Of a stretch of DNA of 9,040 bases, positions 1 to 6,211 are shown piece by piece (the stretch's first letter is position 1; each line of letters starts with the position of its first letter). The notes beneath the pieces are model-generated. The model did not search any database. It saw only the letters and a program-made list of their open reading frames with translations, and was not told the DNA's origin. This DNA is from Planctomycetales bacterium 4484_123 (GTDB taxonomy: Bacteria; Planctomycetota; Phycisphaerae; SM23-33): contig MVCS01000096.1 in assembly GCA_002049885.1 (NCBI GenBank), forward strand, positions 1 to 9,040. The letters run 5' to 3'. The position numbers and the translations under genes are program-made.

Positions 1-371
1 CGCCCGAGGGGCCCTGGCGGGAAATCGCCTGCCGGGAAATCGTCGAACATCCACAGGGCTGGCATTTCGGCATCCTCGGCGAGGGGCGCTTCTCCGGCCA
101 GTCGGGCAGAGCCTACGTGCGGTTCTCGGCCGGCAAGGGCGCCCATGGGTTCCGCATCATGGGACACTACGTCCCGGCCAAGGAGCCCAGGGAGCCATCG
201 CCGCTGGAGGTGGAACACGCCTGGTACGAGATGCATGAGGACGTAGGCCGGCGCCTGCACAAGCACGTCGAGGTCATCACGGCTGAGCAGCACGAGTACA
301 TCATCCGCTGCGAGCGCGAGCCGCACGACGAGTACGTGGCCATGCGCATCCCCTCGACACGCCAGCCGTAG
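1..371 (+). CDS. 3' end of an unrecognised gene, cut by the left edge
   Basis: The plus-strand frame beginning at base 3 is open from the window edge to a TAG at 369-371, giving 122 visible residues without a start. A GTG at 117 could start a short protein, but the codons before it are also open and look coding, so I treat this as the C-terminus of a longer protein. The visible part is soluble, rich in Gly, aromatic residues and His/Glu/Arg. It contains a stretch reading HAWYEMHEDVGRRLHKHVEV and ends in a charged region followed by RIPSTRQP. I see no signal peptide, membrane segment or motif I can assign to a family. It lies 219 nt upstream of the rsbR-like gene on the same strand and is probably a separate transcription unit. 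Function unknown. Confidence 0.6.
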   Translation, partial: PEGPWREIACREIVEHPQGWHFGILGEGRFSGQSGRAYVRFSAGKGAHGFRIMGHYVPAKEPREPSPLEVEHAWYEMHEDVGRRLHKHVEVITAEQHEYIIRCEREPHDEYVAMRIPSTRQP

Positions 372-410
372 GGCGCGCAGCTCCGCCGGGCACGGGGCGG
401 CCGGGCGAGT

Positions 411-422
411 TGCACGCGTGCA
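411..422. promoter_or_regulatory. Perfect 12-bp palindrome, possible operator
   Basis: TGCACGCGTGCA is its own reverse complement and sits in the gap between the left-edge gene and the rsbR-like gene. A further half-site-like TTGCAGG follows at about 429-435. Symmetry of this kind suits a dimeric regulator, but in GC-rich DNA it can arise by chance and no protein in the window is known to bind it. Confidence 0.25.
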
Positions 423-446
423 GGAAACTTGCAGGCCCCACGGCAT

Positions 447-458
447 CCGGCGCGCCGG
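447..458. repeat. Perfect 12-bp GC palindrome
   Basis: CCGGCGCGCCGG is a perfect inverted repeat 24 bases after the first palindrome, still upstream of the operon. It has no T-tract after it, so it is not a classical terminator. It may be chance, or part of a regulatory region for the stressosome operon. Confidence 0.2.
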
Positions 459-494
459 CAGAAGCCAGCCACGGCGTGCTGACAAATGTTCTTG

Positions 495-523
495 CGTTGG
501 CCTGGGGGCGGGGCTACCATCCC
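495..523 (+). promoter_or_regulatory. Candidate sigma70-type promoter for the stressosome operon
   Basis: TTGCGT and TACCAT are separated by 17 bases about 70 nt upstream of the rsbR-like start. Spacing is ideal, but the -10 match is weak and the spacer is very G-rich, so this is only the best candidate in the gap. I see no convincing sigma54 or ECF-type promoter. Confidence 0.25.
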
Positions 524-574
524 GGCCGGTTCGTCTCTGTACGAGCCGTTGGGCACCTCACCTTCCTGGGACCT

Positions 575-581
575 GAAAGGA
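575..581 (+). promoter_or_regulatory. Ribosome binding site fixing the rsbR-like start
   Basis: GAAAGGA lies 9 nt before the ATG at 591. The in-frame ATG at 486 has no such site, and the 35 residues it would add do not resemble the RsbR family. This site therefore favours the start at 591. Confidence 0.6.
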
Positions 582-590
582 CAGGCAACC

Positions 591-1502
591 ATGGCCAAGT
601 CCACAAAGAGACAGGCGGGCAGATCCAAGACAAGGCCGACGGGCAAGGGGCTCTCCAAGTCGGGCCCAGCGGACTGCCTGGCGGCCGGACGCGGGCGGCT
701 CCTGAAAAACTGGTTGGCGAACGTCAAGTCCCTGCCCGGCGCCCGCATCCTGGAGCTGGTACCGGAGGCCGACGTGCGGGCGGAGATGGACCGGCTGGTG
801 GAAGTGCTGCCGGCGGCCTTCCGGGCCGGACCGGCTGAAGAACTCGAGGCCCCGGCCCTTGCCGAGCTGGTGGAGCTGGTGCGAGATGTCAGCGCCACCT
901 GGGCCAAGCGCGGGCTGGGGGTCTCGGAGATGGCCCACTGGCTGTTTTCGCTGGGCGCGGCCATGCGCGAGGTGCTGATGGAGAAGTTCAGCCGGGACGT
1001 GCCCGCCTTGCGAGAGGCCGTCAGCGACGCCATCCGCTTGACGGACAAGCTGCTGCTGGCGGGCATAGAGACCTTCGAGTCGGCCCGGGACGAGATCATC
1101 GCCCAGCAAAGCCGATCCATCATGGAGGTCTCCACCCCGGTCATCAAGCTGTGGGAACGGGTGGTGATGCTGCCGCTGGTGGGCGTCATCGACACGCCCC
1201 GGGCCCGGCAGGTGATGGAGCGCCTGTTGAACAGCATCGTGCAGACAGAGTCGCGGGTGGCCATCCTGGACGTCACCGGCGTGCCCATGATCGACACCCG
1301 CGTGGCCCAGCACCTCATGAAGACGGTGGCGGCGGCTGAGATGATGGGAGCAGAGGTGATCGTTACCGGCATCAGTCCCGATGCCGCCCAGGCCCTAATC
1401 AAGCTGGGAATCCAAGCCGACGCCCTCAATACCAAGGGCACACTTCAGGCCGGGGTGGCCGAGGCCTTCCGACTGCTGGGCCTGAAGGTTACCGAGACGT
1501 GA
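591..1502 (+). CDS. rsbR: RsbR-type stressosome co-antagonist (RsbRD-like N-domain plus STAS)
   Basis: A 303-residue RsbR-family protein. In known stressosomes RsbR paralogues assemble with RsbS in a large cytosolic complex that holds the kinase RsbT and releases it when phosphorylated. Residues 1-24 are a Lys/Arg-rich tail. Residues about 28-170 form a helical region resembling the RsbRD N-terminal domain rather than a haem-free globin. Residues 175-300 are a STAS domain with the hallmark stretch from IMEVSTPVIKLWE to the ITxGISP-like turn. Thr236 in VPMIDTRVAQ matches the conserved phospho-acceptor Thr of RsbRA (Thr171 in B. subtilis). In AQALIKLGI, residue 268 is Ala where many RsbR proteins have Thr. 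Start chosen at 591 from the Shine-Dalgarno site. It is the first gene of the operon, with 19 nt before rsbS. The sensed signal is unknown. Confidence 0.9.
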   Translation: MAKSTKRQAGRSKTRPTGKGLSKSGPADCLAAGRGRLLKNWLANVKSLPGARILELVPEADVRAEMDRLVEVLPAAFRAGPAEELEAPALAELVELVRDVSATWAKRGLGVSEMAHWLFSLGAAMREVLMEKFSRDVPALREAVSDAIRLTDKLLLAGIETFESARDEIIAQQSRSIMEVSTPVIKLWERVVMLPLVGVIDTPRARQVMERLLNSIVQTESRVAILDVTGVPMIDTRVAQHLMKTVAAAEMMGAEVIVTGISPDAAQALIKLGIQADALNTKGTLQAGVAEAFRLLGLKVTET

Positions 1503-1521
1503 GGCCGGGGAGGATGCTTCG

Positions 1522-1899
1522 ATGAAGGTTCCGATCCTGCGCCTGGGAGACATCCTGTTGACATCAATCCAGGTCGAATTGACCGACCAGGAGACGCTGG
1601 ACTTCCAGGCGGACGTGCTGCGCACGGCGAAGGAAACCGCAGCCAAGGGCATCATCATCGACATCACGGCCATGACCGTGGTGGACTCCTACACCGCGCG
1701 GGTTCTGAACGAGACGGCCACCATGGCCAAGCTTCTGGGCACCCCCGTGGTGATCTGCGGCATCCAGCCGGCAGTGGCCATGGCCCTGGTCGAAATGGGC
1801 CGGGGGTTCGCAGGGGTGGAGACCGCCCTGAATCTGGACCACGCCATGTGGAAGCTCCATCGCCTCATCCAGGAGGAGCGCGAGGAGCCATCGACATGA
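1522..1899 (+). CDS. rsbS: RsbS-type single-domain STAS antagonist
   Basis: A 125-residue protein consisting of a STAS domain alone, the normal RsbS size. In studied systems RsbS is the scaffold that binds RsbT directly and is phosphorylated by it on a serine. Here Ser56 in the VVDSYTAR motif matches that serine (Ser59 of B. subtilis RsbS). The segment around 79-92 (CGIQPAVAMALVEMG) is also typical of RsbS. GGGGAGGA at 1507-1514 precedes the ATG by 7 nt. The stop codon overlaps the rsbT start as ATGA at 1896-1899, implying translational coupling and matched expression of antagonist and kinase. The last dozen residues are Glu-rich and probably disordered. Confidence 0.92.
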   Translation: MKVPILRLGDILLTSIQVELTDQETLDFQADVLRTAKETAAKGIIIDITAMTVVDSYTARVLNETATMAKLLGTPVVICGIQPAVAMALVEMGRGFAGVETALNLDHAMWKLHRLIQEEREEPST

Positions 1900-2291
1900 G
1901 AAGAGTCCAGATCAGGCAGCAGGCCGACGTGGTGGCGGCCCGCCAGGCTGGACGGGAGGCGGCCAAAGAGCTGGGCTTTGGCCTGGCCGACCAGACCCGG
2001 TTGGCCACCGCCATCTCGGAGCTGGCCCGCAACGTGGTCCAGTACGCCGGAGCGGGCCAGTGCACCATCAGCGATGAATCGGACGACCAGTTCATCAGGA
2101 TCCGCGTGGTGGTGGAGGATCACGGCCCGGGCATTCCCGACGTAGAGCGAGCCCTCAGGGACGGCTTCTCCACTGGCAACGGACTGGGGGCCGGCCTGCC
2201 CGGAACCAAGAGGCTGGTTCATGAATTCGACATCGAGTCCAAACCGGGGCACACCAGGGTCACAGTGGGCATGCGCAAACGGCGGCATTGA
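1896..2291 (+). CDS. rsbT: RsbT-type serine/threonine switch kinase
   Basis: A 131-residue GHKL-fold ATPase of the RsbT/anti-sigma kinase type. RsbT phosphorylates RsbR and RsbS STAS domains and, once free, binds and activates an output protein (RsbU in Bacillus). Visible motifs are the N-box SELARN with Glu42 and Asn46, the G1 box DHGPGIPD at 75-82, and the Gly-rich ATP lid GLGAGLPG at 96-103 followed by TKRL. An upstream in-frame ATG at 1848 would add 16 residues inside rsbS. I prefer the ATG at 1896 because it overlaps the rsbS stop as ATGA and gives the family length. GAGGAG at 1882-1887 and AGGAGGAG just upstream can serve as ribosome sites. Confidence 0.92.
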   Translation: MRRVQIRQQADVVAARQAGREAAKELGFGLADQTRLATAISELARNVVQYAGAGQCTISDESDDQFIRIRVVVEDHGPGIPDVERALRDGFSTGNGLGAGLPGTKRLVHEFDIESKPGHTRVTVGMRKRRH

Positions 2292-2763
2292 CCTGGGCGG
2301 GGACACGGCCCGGCGTCCAACGGGCGGCCGGGCCAGGCGACCGGCCGCCAACGGGCCCATCACCGTGGCCGTGACCGATGAGTACCACATCGCCCATGCC
2401 AGGCAGTTGGCCACCGCCATGGCTGCGGAATTGGGCTTCCCGCCGGTGCTGGCCTGTTACGTGGCCACCAGCGTCTCGGAACTGGCCAGCAACCTCGTCT
2501 TCCACGCCACCGACGGCGGGACCATCACCCTCGGGCCCGTGCGGCGTGCGGGCCAGGTGGGCATCGAAATCACCTGCAAGGACAACGGGCCGGGGATACC
2601 CGACCTTCACTCGGCCCTCCAGGACGGATTCAGCACCAACGGCGGCCTGGGCGGCGGGCTGCCGGGGGTAAGGCGGCTGATGGACGATTTCGAGATCATC
2701 ACCAGGCCCGGTGCCGGGACGCGGATCGTGGCCAGGAAGTGGCTGTCATGTCAGTGGCAATAG
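2221..2763 (+). CDS. Second RsbT/RsbW-like HATPase kinase
   Basis: A second GHKL ATPase, clearly paralogous to the preceding RsbT-like protein. With numbering from the ATG at 2221, the domain spans about residues 47-175. The N-box SELASN contains Glu87 and Asn91, the G1 box is DNGPGIPD at 121-128, and the ATP lid is GGLGGGLPG at 141-149. Proteins of this kind often occur fused to a SpoIIE phosphatase in stressosome operons; here the phosphatase is the next, overlapping gene. The start is uncertain. ATG 2221 overlaps rsbT by 71 nt and adds a Gly/Arg/Pro-rich leader. GTG 2365 sits at the domain edge but lacks a clear ribosome site. GC-rich third positions resume just after 2291, suggesting translation begins near the end of rsbT. 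Its substrate could be RsbS, RsbR or a separate STAS protein. Confidence 0.82.
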   Translation: MNSTSSPNRGTPGSQWACANGGIDLGGDTARRPTGGRARRPAANGPITVAVTDEYHIAHARQLATAMAAELGFPPVLACYVATSVSELASNLVFHATDGGTITLGPVRRAGQVGIEITCKDNGPGIPDLHSALQDGFSTNGGLGGGLPGVRRLMDDFEIITRPGAGTRIVARKWLSCQWQ

Positions 2764-3329
2764 CCAAACAGCCCCTGGACGACGCAAGCCATTGTGGCGA
2801 CGAGTGCCGCTGCTGGCGTTCCCCCGGCCGCATAACCCTCTGCGTCATCGACGGCCTGGGCCACGGACCCGGCGCCGAGCAGGCCGCAGCCGCCGCGGCC
2901 GAGTCCGTCGGCCGGCACGTGCAGCGCCCGCTGGCCGAGATTTTCACCCTCGCCGACGCGGAGCTGCGGGACACCCGCGGCGTGGCCATGGGCGTCGCCG
3001 TAATCGAACCGGCCGAGGCAAAGCTGACCTACGCCGGCGTGGGCAACACCCGTGCCATGGTCGTGGGCGGGCGGACCACCGTCCTGGCGGGAGTCTTCGG
3101 CATCGTCGGCGGCGGCTACGAGCCCCTCAGACCGCAGACCGTCACTCTGGAACTGGACGACCTGGTAATCCTCTTCACCGACGGGCTGGCCGAACGCATA
3201 GACGTCTCCGGATACGACCAGGCCCTGCTGGCCGACGCAGACCAACTGGCCTGGAGGATACTTGCCGACTGGGCCAGGGCCGACGACGACGCCGCGGTGC
3301 TGGTCTTCAGAAACGGGGAAAACACATGA
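2748..3329 (+). CDS. rsbX: RsbX/SpoIIE-type PP2C phosphatase
   Basis: A 193-residue single-domain phosphatase of the RsbX/SpoIIE branch of the PP2C family. RsbX resets the stressosome by removing phosphate from RsbS and RsbR. Conserved acidic metal-binding motifs are visible: GD at 17-18, VIDGLGHG at 33-40 (Asp35), FTDGL at 143-147 (Asp145), and DDDAAVLV at 179-186. No transmembrane or sensor domain is present, as in RsbX. I chose ATG 2748, with AGGA at 2734-2737 ten nt upstream. GTG 2739 is an in-frame alternative. The start overlaps the end of the preceding kinase gene by 16 nt, and the stop overlaps the next start as ATGA at 3326-3329. Confidence 0.88.
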   Translation: MSVAIAKQPLDDASHCGDECRCWRSPGRITLCVIDGLGHGPGAEQAAAAAAESVGRHVQRPLAEIFTLADAELRDTRGVAMGVAVIEPAEAKLTYAGVGNTRAMVVGGRTTVLAGVFGIVGGGYEPLRPQTVTLELDDLVILFTDGLAERIDVSGYDQALLADADQLAWRILADWARADDDAAVLVFRNGENT

Positions 3330-5152
3330 CGACGGCAACGGCGCGGGAAAGGTACTCGGCCCTGCTGGCGGCCTATTTCGCCAGCCCCGATGAGAAGTAC
3401 CTGTTGGAGGCGGCCGACCTGGGACGTGAGCTCGTCCGGGCCGACGTGCCGCCCGAGGAGATAGCGGAACTGCACGCCGAGGCCGTCTGCCGGCTGGCCG
3501 ACCAGAGCCCGCAGGCCACCTTGATGCAGGCCGGGGCGAGCCTCTCGCAGCCGCTGATGGAGCTGCTGATCGCCTACGGGCTGGCCTTCCGCGAGAGACA
3601 ACAGCGGTTGCGTGCCTCGGAGGCGAACTATCGGGCCATCTTCAACGCCACCAACGATGCCATCATCGTGCTGGGCGCCGACAGCGGCGCCGTCCTCGAC
3701 GCCAACCACCGGACGTGCGAGATGTTCGGCCAGCGGCGGGAGGAGATACTGGGCGGCACCTTCGTCGAACTTGTCGCTGGGGCGGAACAGACCTCGATAG
3801 AAGACCTCGCCGCACGCGTCCGGCGGGCGGCGTCCGGGCAGCCCCAACTGTTCGAATGGGCGGCCAGGGACGGCGACGGGCGAGGCTTCTGGGTGGAGGT
3901 GAACCTCAAGCGGGCCGTCATCGGTGAAACCCGGTGCGTCCTGGCCGTGGTGCGCGACATCACCTCGCGGAAGCAGGCAGAGGAGGCCCGGCGGAAACTG
4001 GAAACCCGCATGCAACAGGCACAGAAGCTCCAGAGCCTGGGACTGCTGGCCGGCGGGGCCGCTCACGACTTCAACACCCTGCTTACGGTCATCCTGGGTT
4101 ATGCCGACCTGGCCCTTCGCGACGCCGGCGCCGACTCGCCGGTCTGTCCCCCCCTCAGGGAGATCAAGAAGGCCGCCGAGCGGGCCGCCGAACTCACCCG
4201 GCAGTTGCTGGCCTACTCGGGCCGGGGACACCTTGCGGCCCAGAGGCTGGACCTCAACGCCCTCATCGAGGAGATGGCCCACCTGCTGAAGGTCTCCATC
4301 TCCAAGGTGGCGGCTCTGGAGTTCGACTTCGCAGCCGACCTGCCAGCCATCGAGGCCGACCCGGGCCAGATCCGCCAGGTGGTGATGAATCTCATCACCA
4401 ACGCCTCCGAGGCCATTGGAGAGGCTGGGGGAACCATCCGCATCGCCACCGGCGTGGTCGATGCCGACCGGGCGTACCTTTCCGAGAGCTACCTGGATGA
4501 GGCCCTGCCCGAGGGGCGCTACGTTTACCTGGAGGTATCCGACACCGGCTGCGGCATGGACGAGCAGGCCCGGGAGCGGATTTTCGACCCGTTCTACACC
4601 ACGAAGTTCACGGGCCGGGGGCTCGGCCTGGCGGCGGTGCTGGGCATCGTCCGCAGCCACGGCGGGGCGATCAAGGTCCACAGCCAGCCCGGCAAGGGCA
4701 GCACCTTCAGGGTGCTGTTGCCCTGCCCGACGGGGACGTACCGGCCCGCGGGCCAGGGCGCCGAGAGCCACTCCGGCCAGGCCGGCGGGACCATCCTGGT
4801 GGTGGACGACGAGGAGTCCATCCGCGAGCTGGCCGAACGCCTGCTGAGGTCGGCGGGATTCACGGTGCTCACTGCGGCCAACGGGGCGGAGGCGGTCAGC
4901 ATCTTCCGGCAACACGCCGAGGAGATTGCCGCCGTGCTGCTGGACATGACCATGCCGGGCATGGACGGACAGGCCACCTTCCAGGAGCTGCGCAAGGTCC
5001 GGCCGGACGTCCGGGTGATCCTCTCCAGCGGCTATAGCGAGGGAGACGCAGCCAGCCGGTTCGCAGGCAAGGGGCTGGCAGGTTTCATCCAGAAACCATA
5101 CACGTACGAGACACTCATGGCCAAATTGACCCGAGTGCTCTCGCCGGCGTAG
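3326..5152 (+). CDS. Hybrid histidine kinase with RsbU-like RsbT-binding N-terminus
   Basis: A 608-residue soluble hybrid kinase. Residues about 8-90 resemble the RsbU N-terminal domain, the all-helical module through which RsbU binds RsbT, including the segment ELVRADVPPEEIAELHAE at 35-52. A PAS domain covers about 97-218 and ends in the usual DIT-x-RKQAEE linker. The HisKA H-box is AAHDFNTLLTVILGYA with phospho-acceptor His247. The HATPase has its N-box around NLITNASEAI (Asn355, Asn359), DTGCGMD at 406-412 and GRGLGLA at 430-436. The receiver at about 488-608 has Asp494/Asp495, phospho-acceptor Asp540, Ser567/Ser568 and Lys590. No DNA-binding output is present. GGGGAA at 3315-3320 is the ribosome site, and the start overlaps the phosphatase stop. 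An upstream extension of this frame is Arg/Pro-rich and non-coding. Inferred role: turning RsbT release into a phosphorelay signal. Confidence 0.88.
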   Translation: MTTATARERYSALLAAYFASPDEKYLLEAADLGRELVRADVPPEEIAELHAEAVCRLADQSPQATLMQAGASLSQPLMELLIAYGLAFRERQQRLRASEANYRAIFNATNDAIIVLGADSGAVLDANHRTCEMFGQRREEILGGTFVELVAGAEQTSIEDLAARVRRAASGQPQLFEWAARDGDGRGFWVEVNLKRAVIGETRCVLAVVRDITSRKQAEEARRKLETRMQQAQKLQSLGLLAGGAAHDFNTLLTVILGYADLALRDAGADSPVCPPLREIKKAAERAAELTRQLLAYSGRGHLAAQRLDLNALIEEMAHLLKVSISKVAALEFDFAADLPAIEADPGQIRQVVMNLITNASEAIGEAGGTIRIATGVVDADRAYLSESYLDEALPEGRYVYLEVSDTGCGMDEQARERIFDPFYTTKFTGRGLGLAAVLGIVRSHGGAIKVHSQPGKGSTFRVLLPCPTGTYRPAGQGAESHSGQAGGTILVVDDEESIRELAERLLRSAGFTVLTAANGAEAVSIFRQHAEEIAAVLLDMTMPGMDGQATFQELRKVRPDVRVILSSGYSEGDAASRFAGKGLAGFIQKPYTYETLMAKLTRVLSPA

Positions 5153-5175
5153 TCGGCACCTGCCACGAACGGCCA

Positions 5176-5196
5176 GGCCGGCGCGGTGCGCCGGTC
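5176..5196. terminator. GC hairpin between convergent genes
   Basis: CCGGCGC (5178-5184), loop GGT, and GCGCCGG (5188-5194) form a perfect 7-bp stem. It can be extended by one G-U and one G-C pair. It lies between the stop of the hybrid kinase (5152) and the stop of the enolase-like locus (5264), where a bidirectional terminator is expected. There is no T-run on either strand, so intrinsic termination is uncertain. The same 111-nt gap holds no gene. Confidence 0.4.
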
Positions 5197-5263
5197 ACCC
5201 GCCGTCGCCGCGCCCCAAATGCCACCGCCGTGCTGCCGGCCGGTGCGCTTTGCTCGCCCTGGA

Positions 5264-6211
5264 TTACTTTCCATCCACGCTGTACAGGGCGTCGCGGTCG
5301 ATGTTGCCTTCCATCTGGCGCAGGATGTCGGGCAGCTCGACGCCCTCGCGAGCGGCCACCAGCCGGCCCAGGGCCAGCGAGCAGGACAGGATCGCGTTCA
5401 TGCCCAGGTTTGCCTTGCGCTGCATGACGGCGATCTGCTGGTCCTTCTCGGCGTTCTCGGGCAGCTTGCCGCGCTCGACGGCGAGCTTTCGCTCGAGGGC
5501 CAGCAACTGCTTGTCCACGTCCACGAGCGAACCGACCTCGCCCAGGGTCTTGCCCACGAACAGCGGAGCGATGTGCTTCTCGACGTTCTCCACGGCGTTG
5601 AGGCAACCCTTTCCGCCGTAGCGCAGCGCTCGCCGCCACAACTCGGAGAGCTCCTCGTCGTGCTTGCCGGCCACCACGTCGGAGGTGACTTCCTTTTTGA
5701 ACTTGTAGGTCTTGTTGTCGGCGTCGAAGTCGAACAGCTCGGGGTATTTCTCGGTGGCGGGGCATTTCTCGATGGTCGAGTCCACCAGGTGGATGGCCTC
5801 GTCGGTACCTGCCGACGTACCTAGCGGGGTGGCCCCGTGGAAGCTCACGCCGTTCTCCAGCCGGACGGTCACGCCCACGGTGGGTATGCCGGCGTTGGTG
5901 GCCACCTCGGTGGCGGATACGTCGGCGATCTTCAGGTCGCCCTCCAGTGGCCGGGTGATCTTGAACCCCTTCGCCGCCAGCCCCATCAGCTCCACGATGC
6001 GGGCGTACTTGATGAGCCGCTCCGTGTTGGACCCGCCGCCGCACTTGAGGGCCATGGCGTCCACGGCAAAGCCGATGTCCGCCTCCATGGTGTCGTTGGG
6101 GCTCTTGGAGCGGTGGGAGACGACCAGGGCGGCCCCCCGGCTCTTGGCGGCGTCCGTGGCCAGCAGCGTCTCGGACAGCGTGCCGATCTGGTTGGCCTTG
6201 ATGTCACCAGG
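5264..6211 (-). CDS. 3' frame of the fusion: end of enolase barrel plus enolase N-terminal-like domain
   Basis: This frame is open from 6211, just after a TGA at 6214-6212, to the TAA at 5266-5264. An internal ATG at 6088 is not a natural start, because enolase sequence begins before it. IKANQIGTLSET supplies the catalytic Lys (yeast Lys345), VVSHRS follows, and ALKCGG (codon at 6046-6044) supplies the second active-site Lys (yeast Lys396). After a short linker (GLAAKGFKITRPLEGD) comes a domain matching the enolase N-terminus. It has IPTVGVTVRLENG for NPTVEVEVxLEDG, LGTSAGTDEA for SGASTGxxEA (keeping the Mg-binding Ser), YGGKGCLNAVENV, and NLGMNAILSCSLALGR. About 40 extra residues (5791-5650 approximately) are inserted before YGGKG. 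ILDSRG of normal enolase is replaced by VATNAG. Out of frame with the upstream part, it would not be translated in this allele. Confidence 0.75.
   Translation of the reverse strand, partial: PGDIKANQIGTLSETLLATDAAKSRGAALVVSHRSKSPNDTMEADIGFAVDAMALKCGGGSNTERLIKYARIVELMGLAAKGFKITRPLEGDLKIADVSATEVATNAGIPTVGVTVRLENGVSFHGATPLGTSAGTDEAIHLVDSTIEKCPATEKYPELFDFDADNKTYKFKKEVTSDVVAGKHDEELSELWRRALRYGGKGCLNAVENVEKHIAPLFVGKTLGEVGSLVDVDKQLLALERKLAVERGKLPENAEKDQQIAVMQRKANLGMNAILSCSLALGRLVAAREGVELPDILRQMEGNIDRDALYSVDGK

Noticed and set aside
486..590. Earlier ATG start for the rsbR-like gene
   Set aside because: No ribosome site, a leader unlike RsbR proteins, and overlap with the likely promoter.
167..1441. 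A 424-codon minus-strand open frame across the rsbR-like gene
   Set aside because: Ser/Arg/Ala-rich, without motifs, and opposite a well-supported STAS gene. It also runs across the intergenic gap.
2711..3325. A long N-terminal extension of the hybrid kinase in the same frame
   Set aside because: This stretch is Arg/Pro-rich and out of frame with the phosphatase it overlaps. The ATG at 3326 has a ribosome site and an ATGA junction.
3116..4915. A 599-codon open frame on the minus strand opposite the hybrid kinase
   Set aside because: It mirrors the codons of a clearly recognisable kinase and is rich in Gly/Arg/Gln/His with no domain, as expected from antisense of GC-rich coding DNA.
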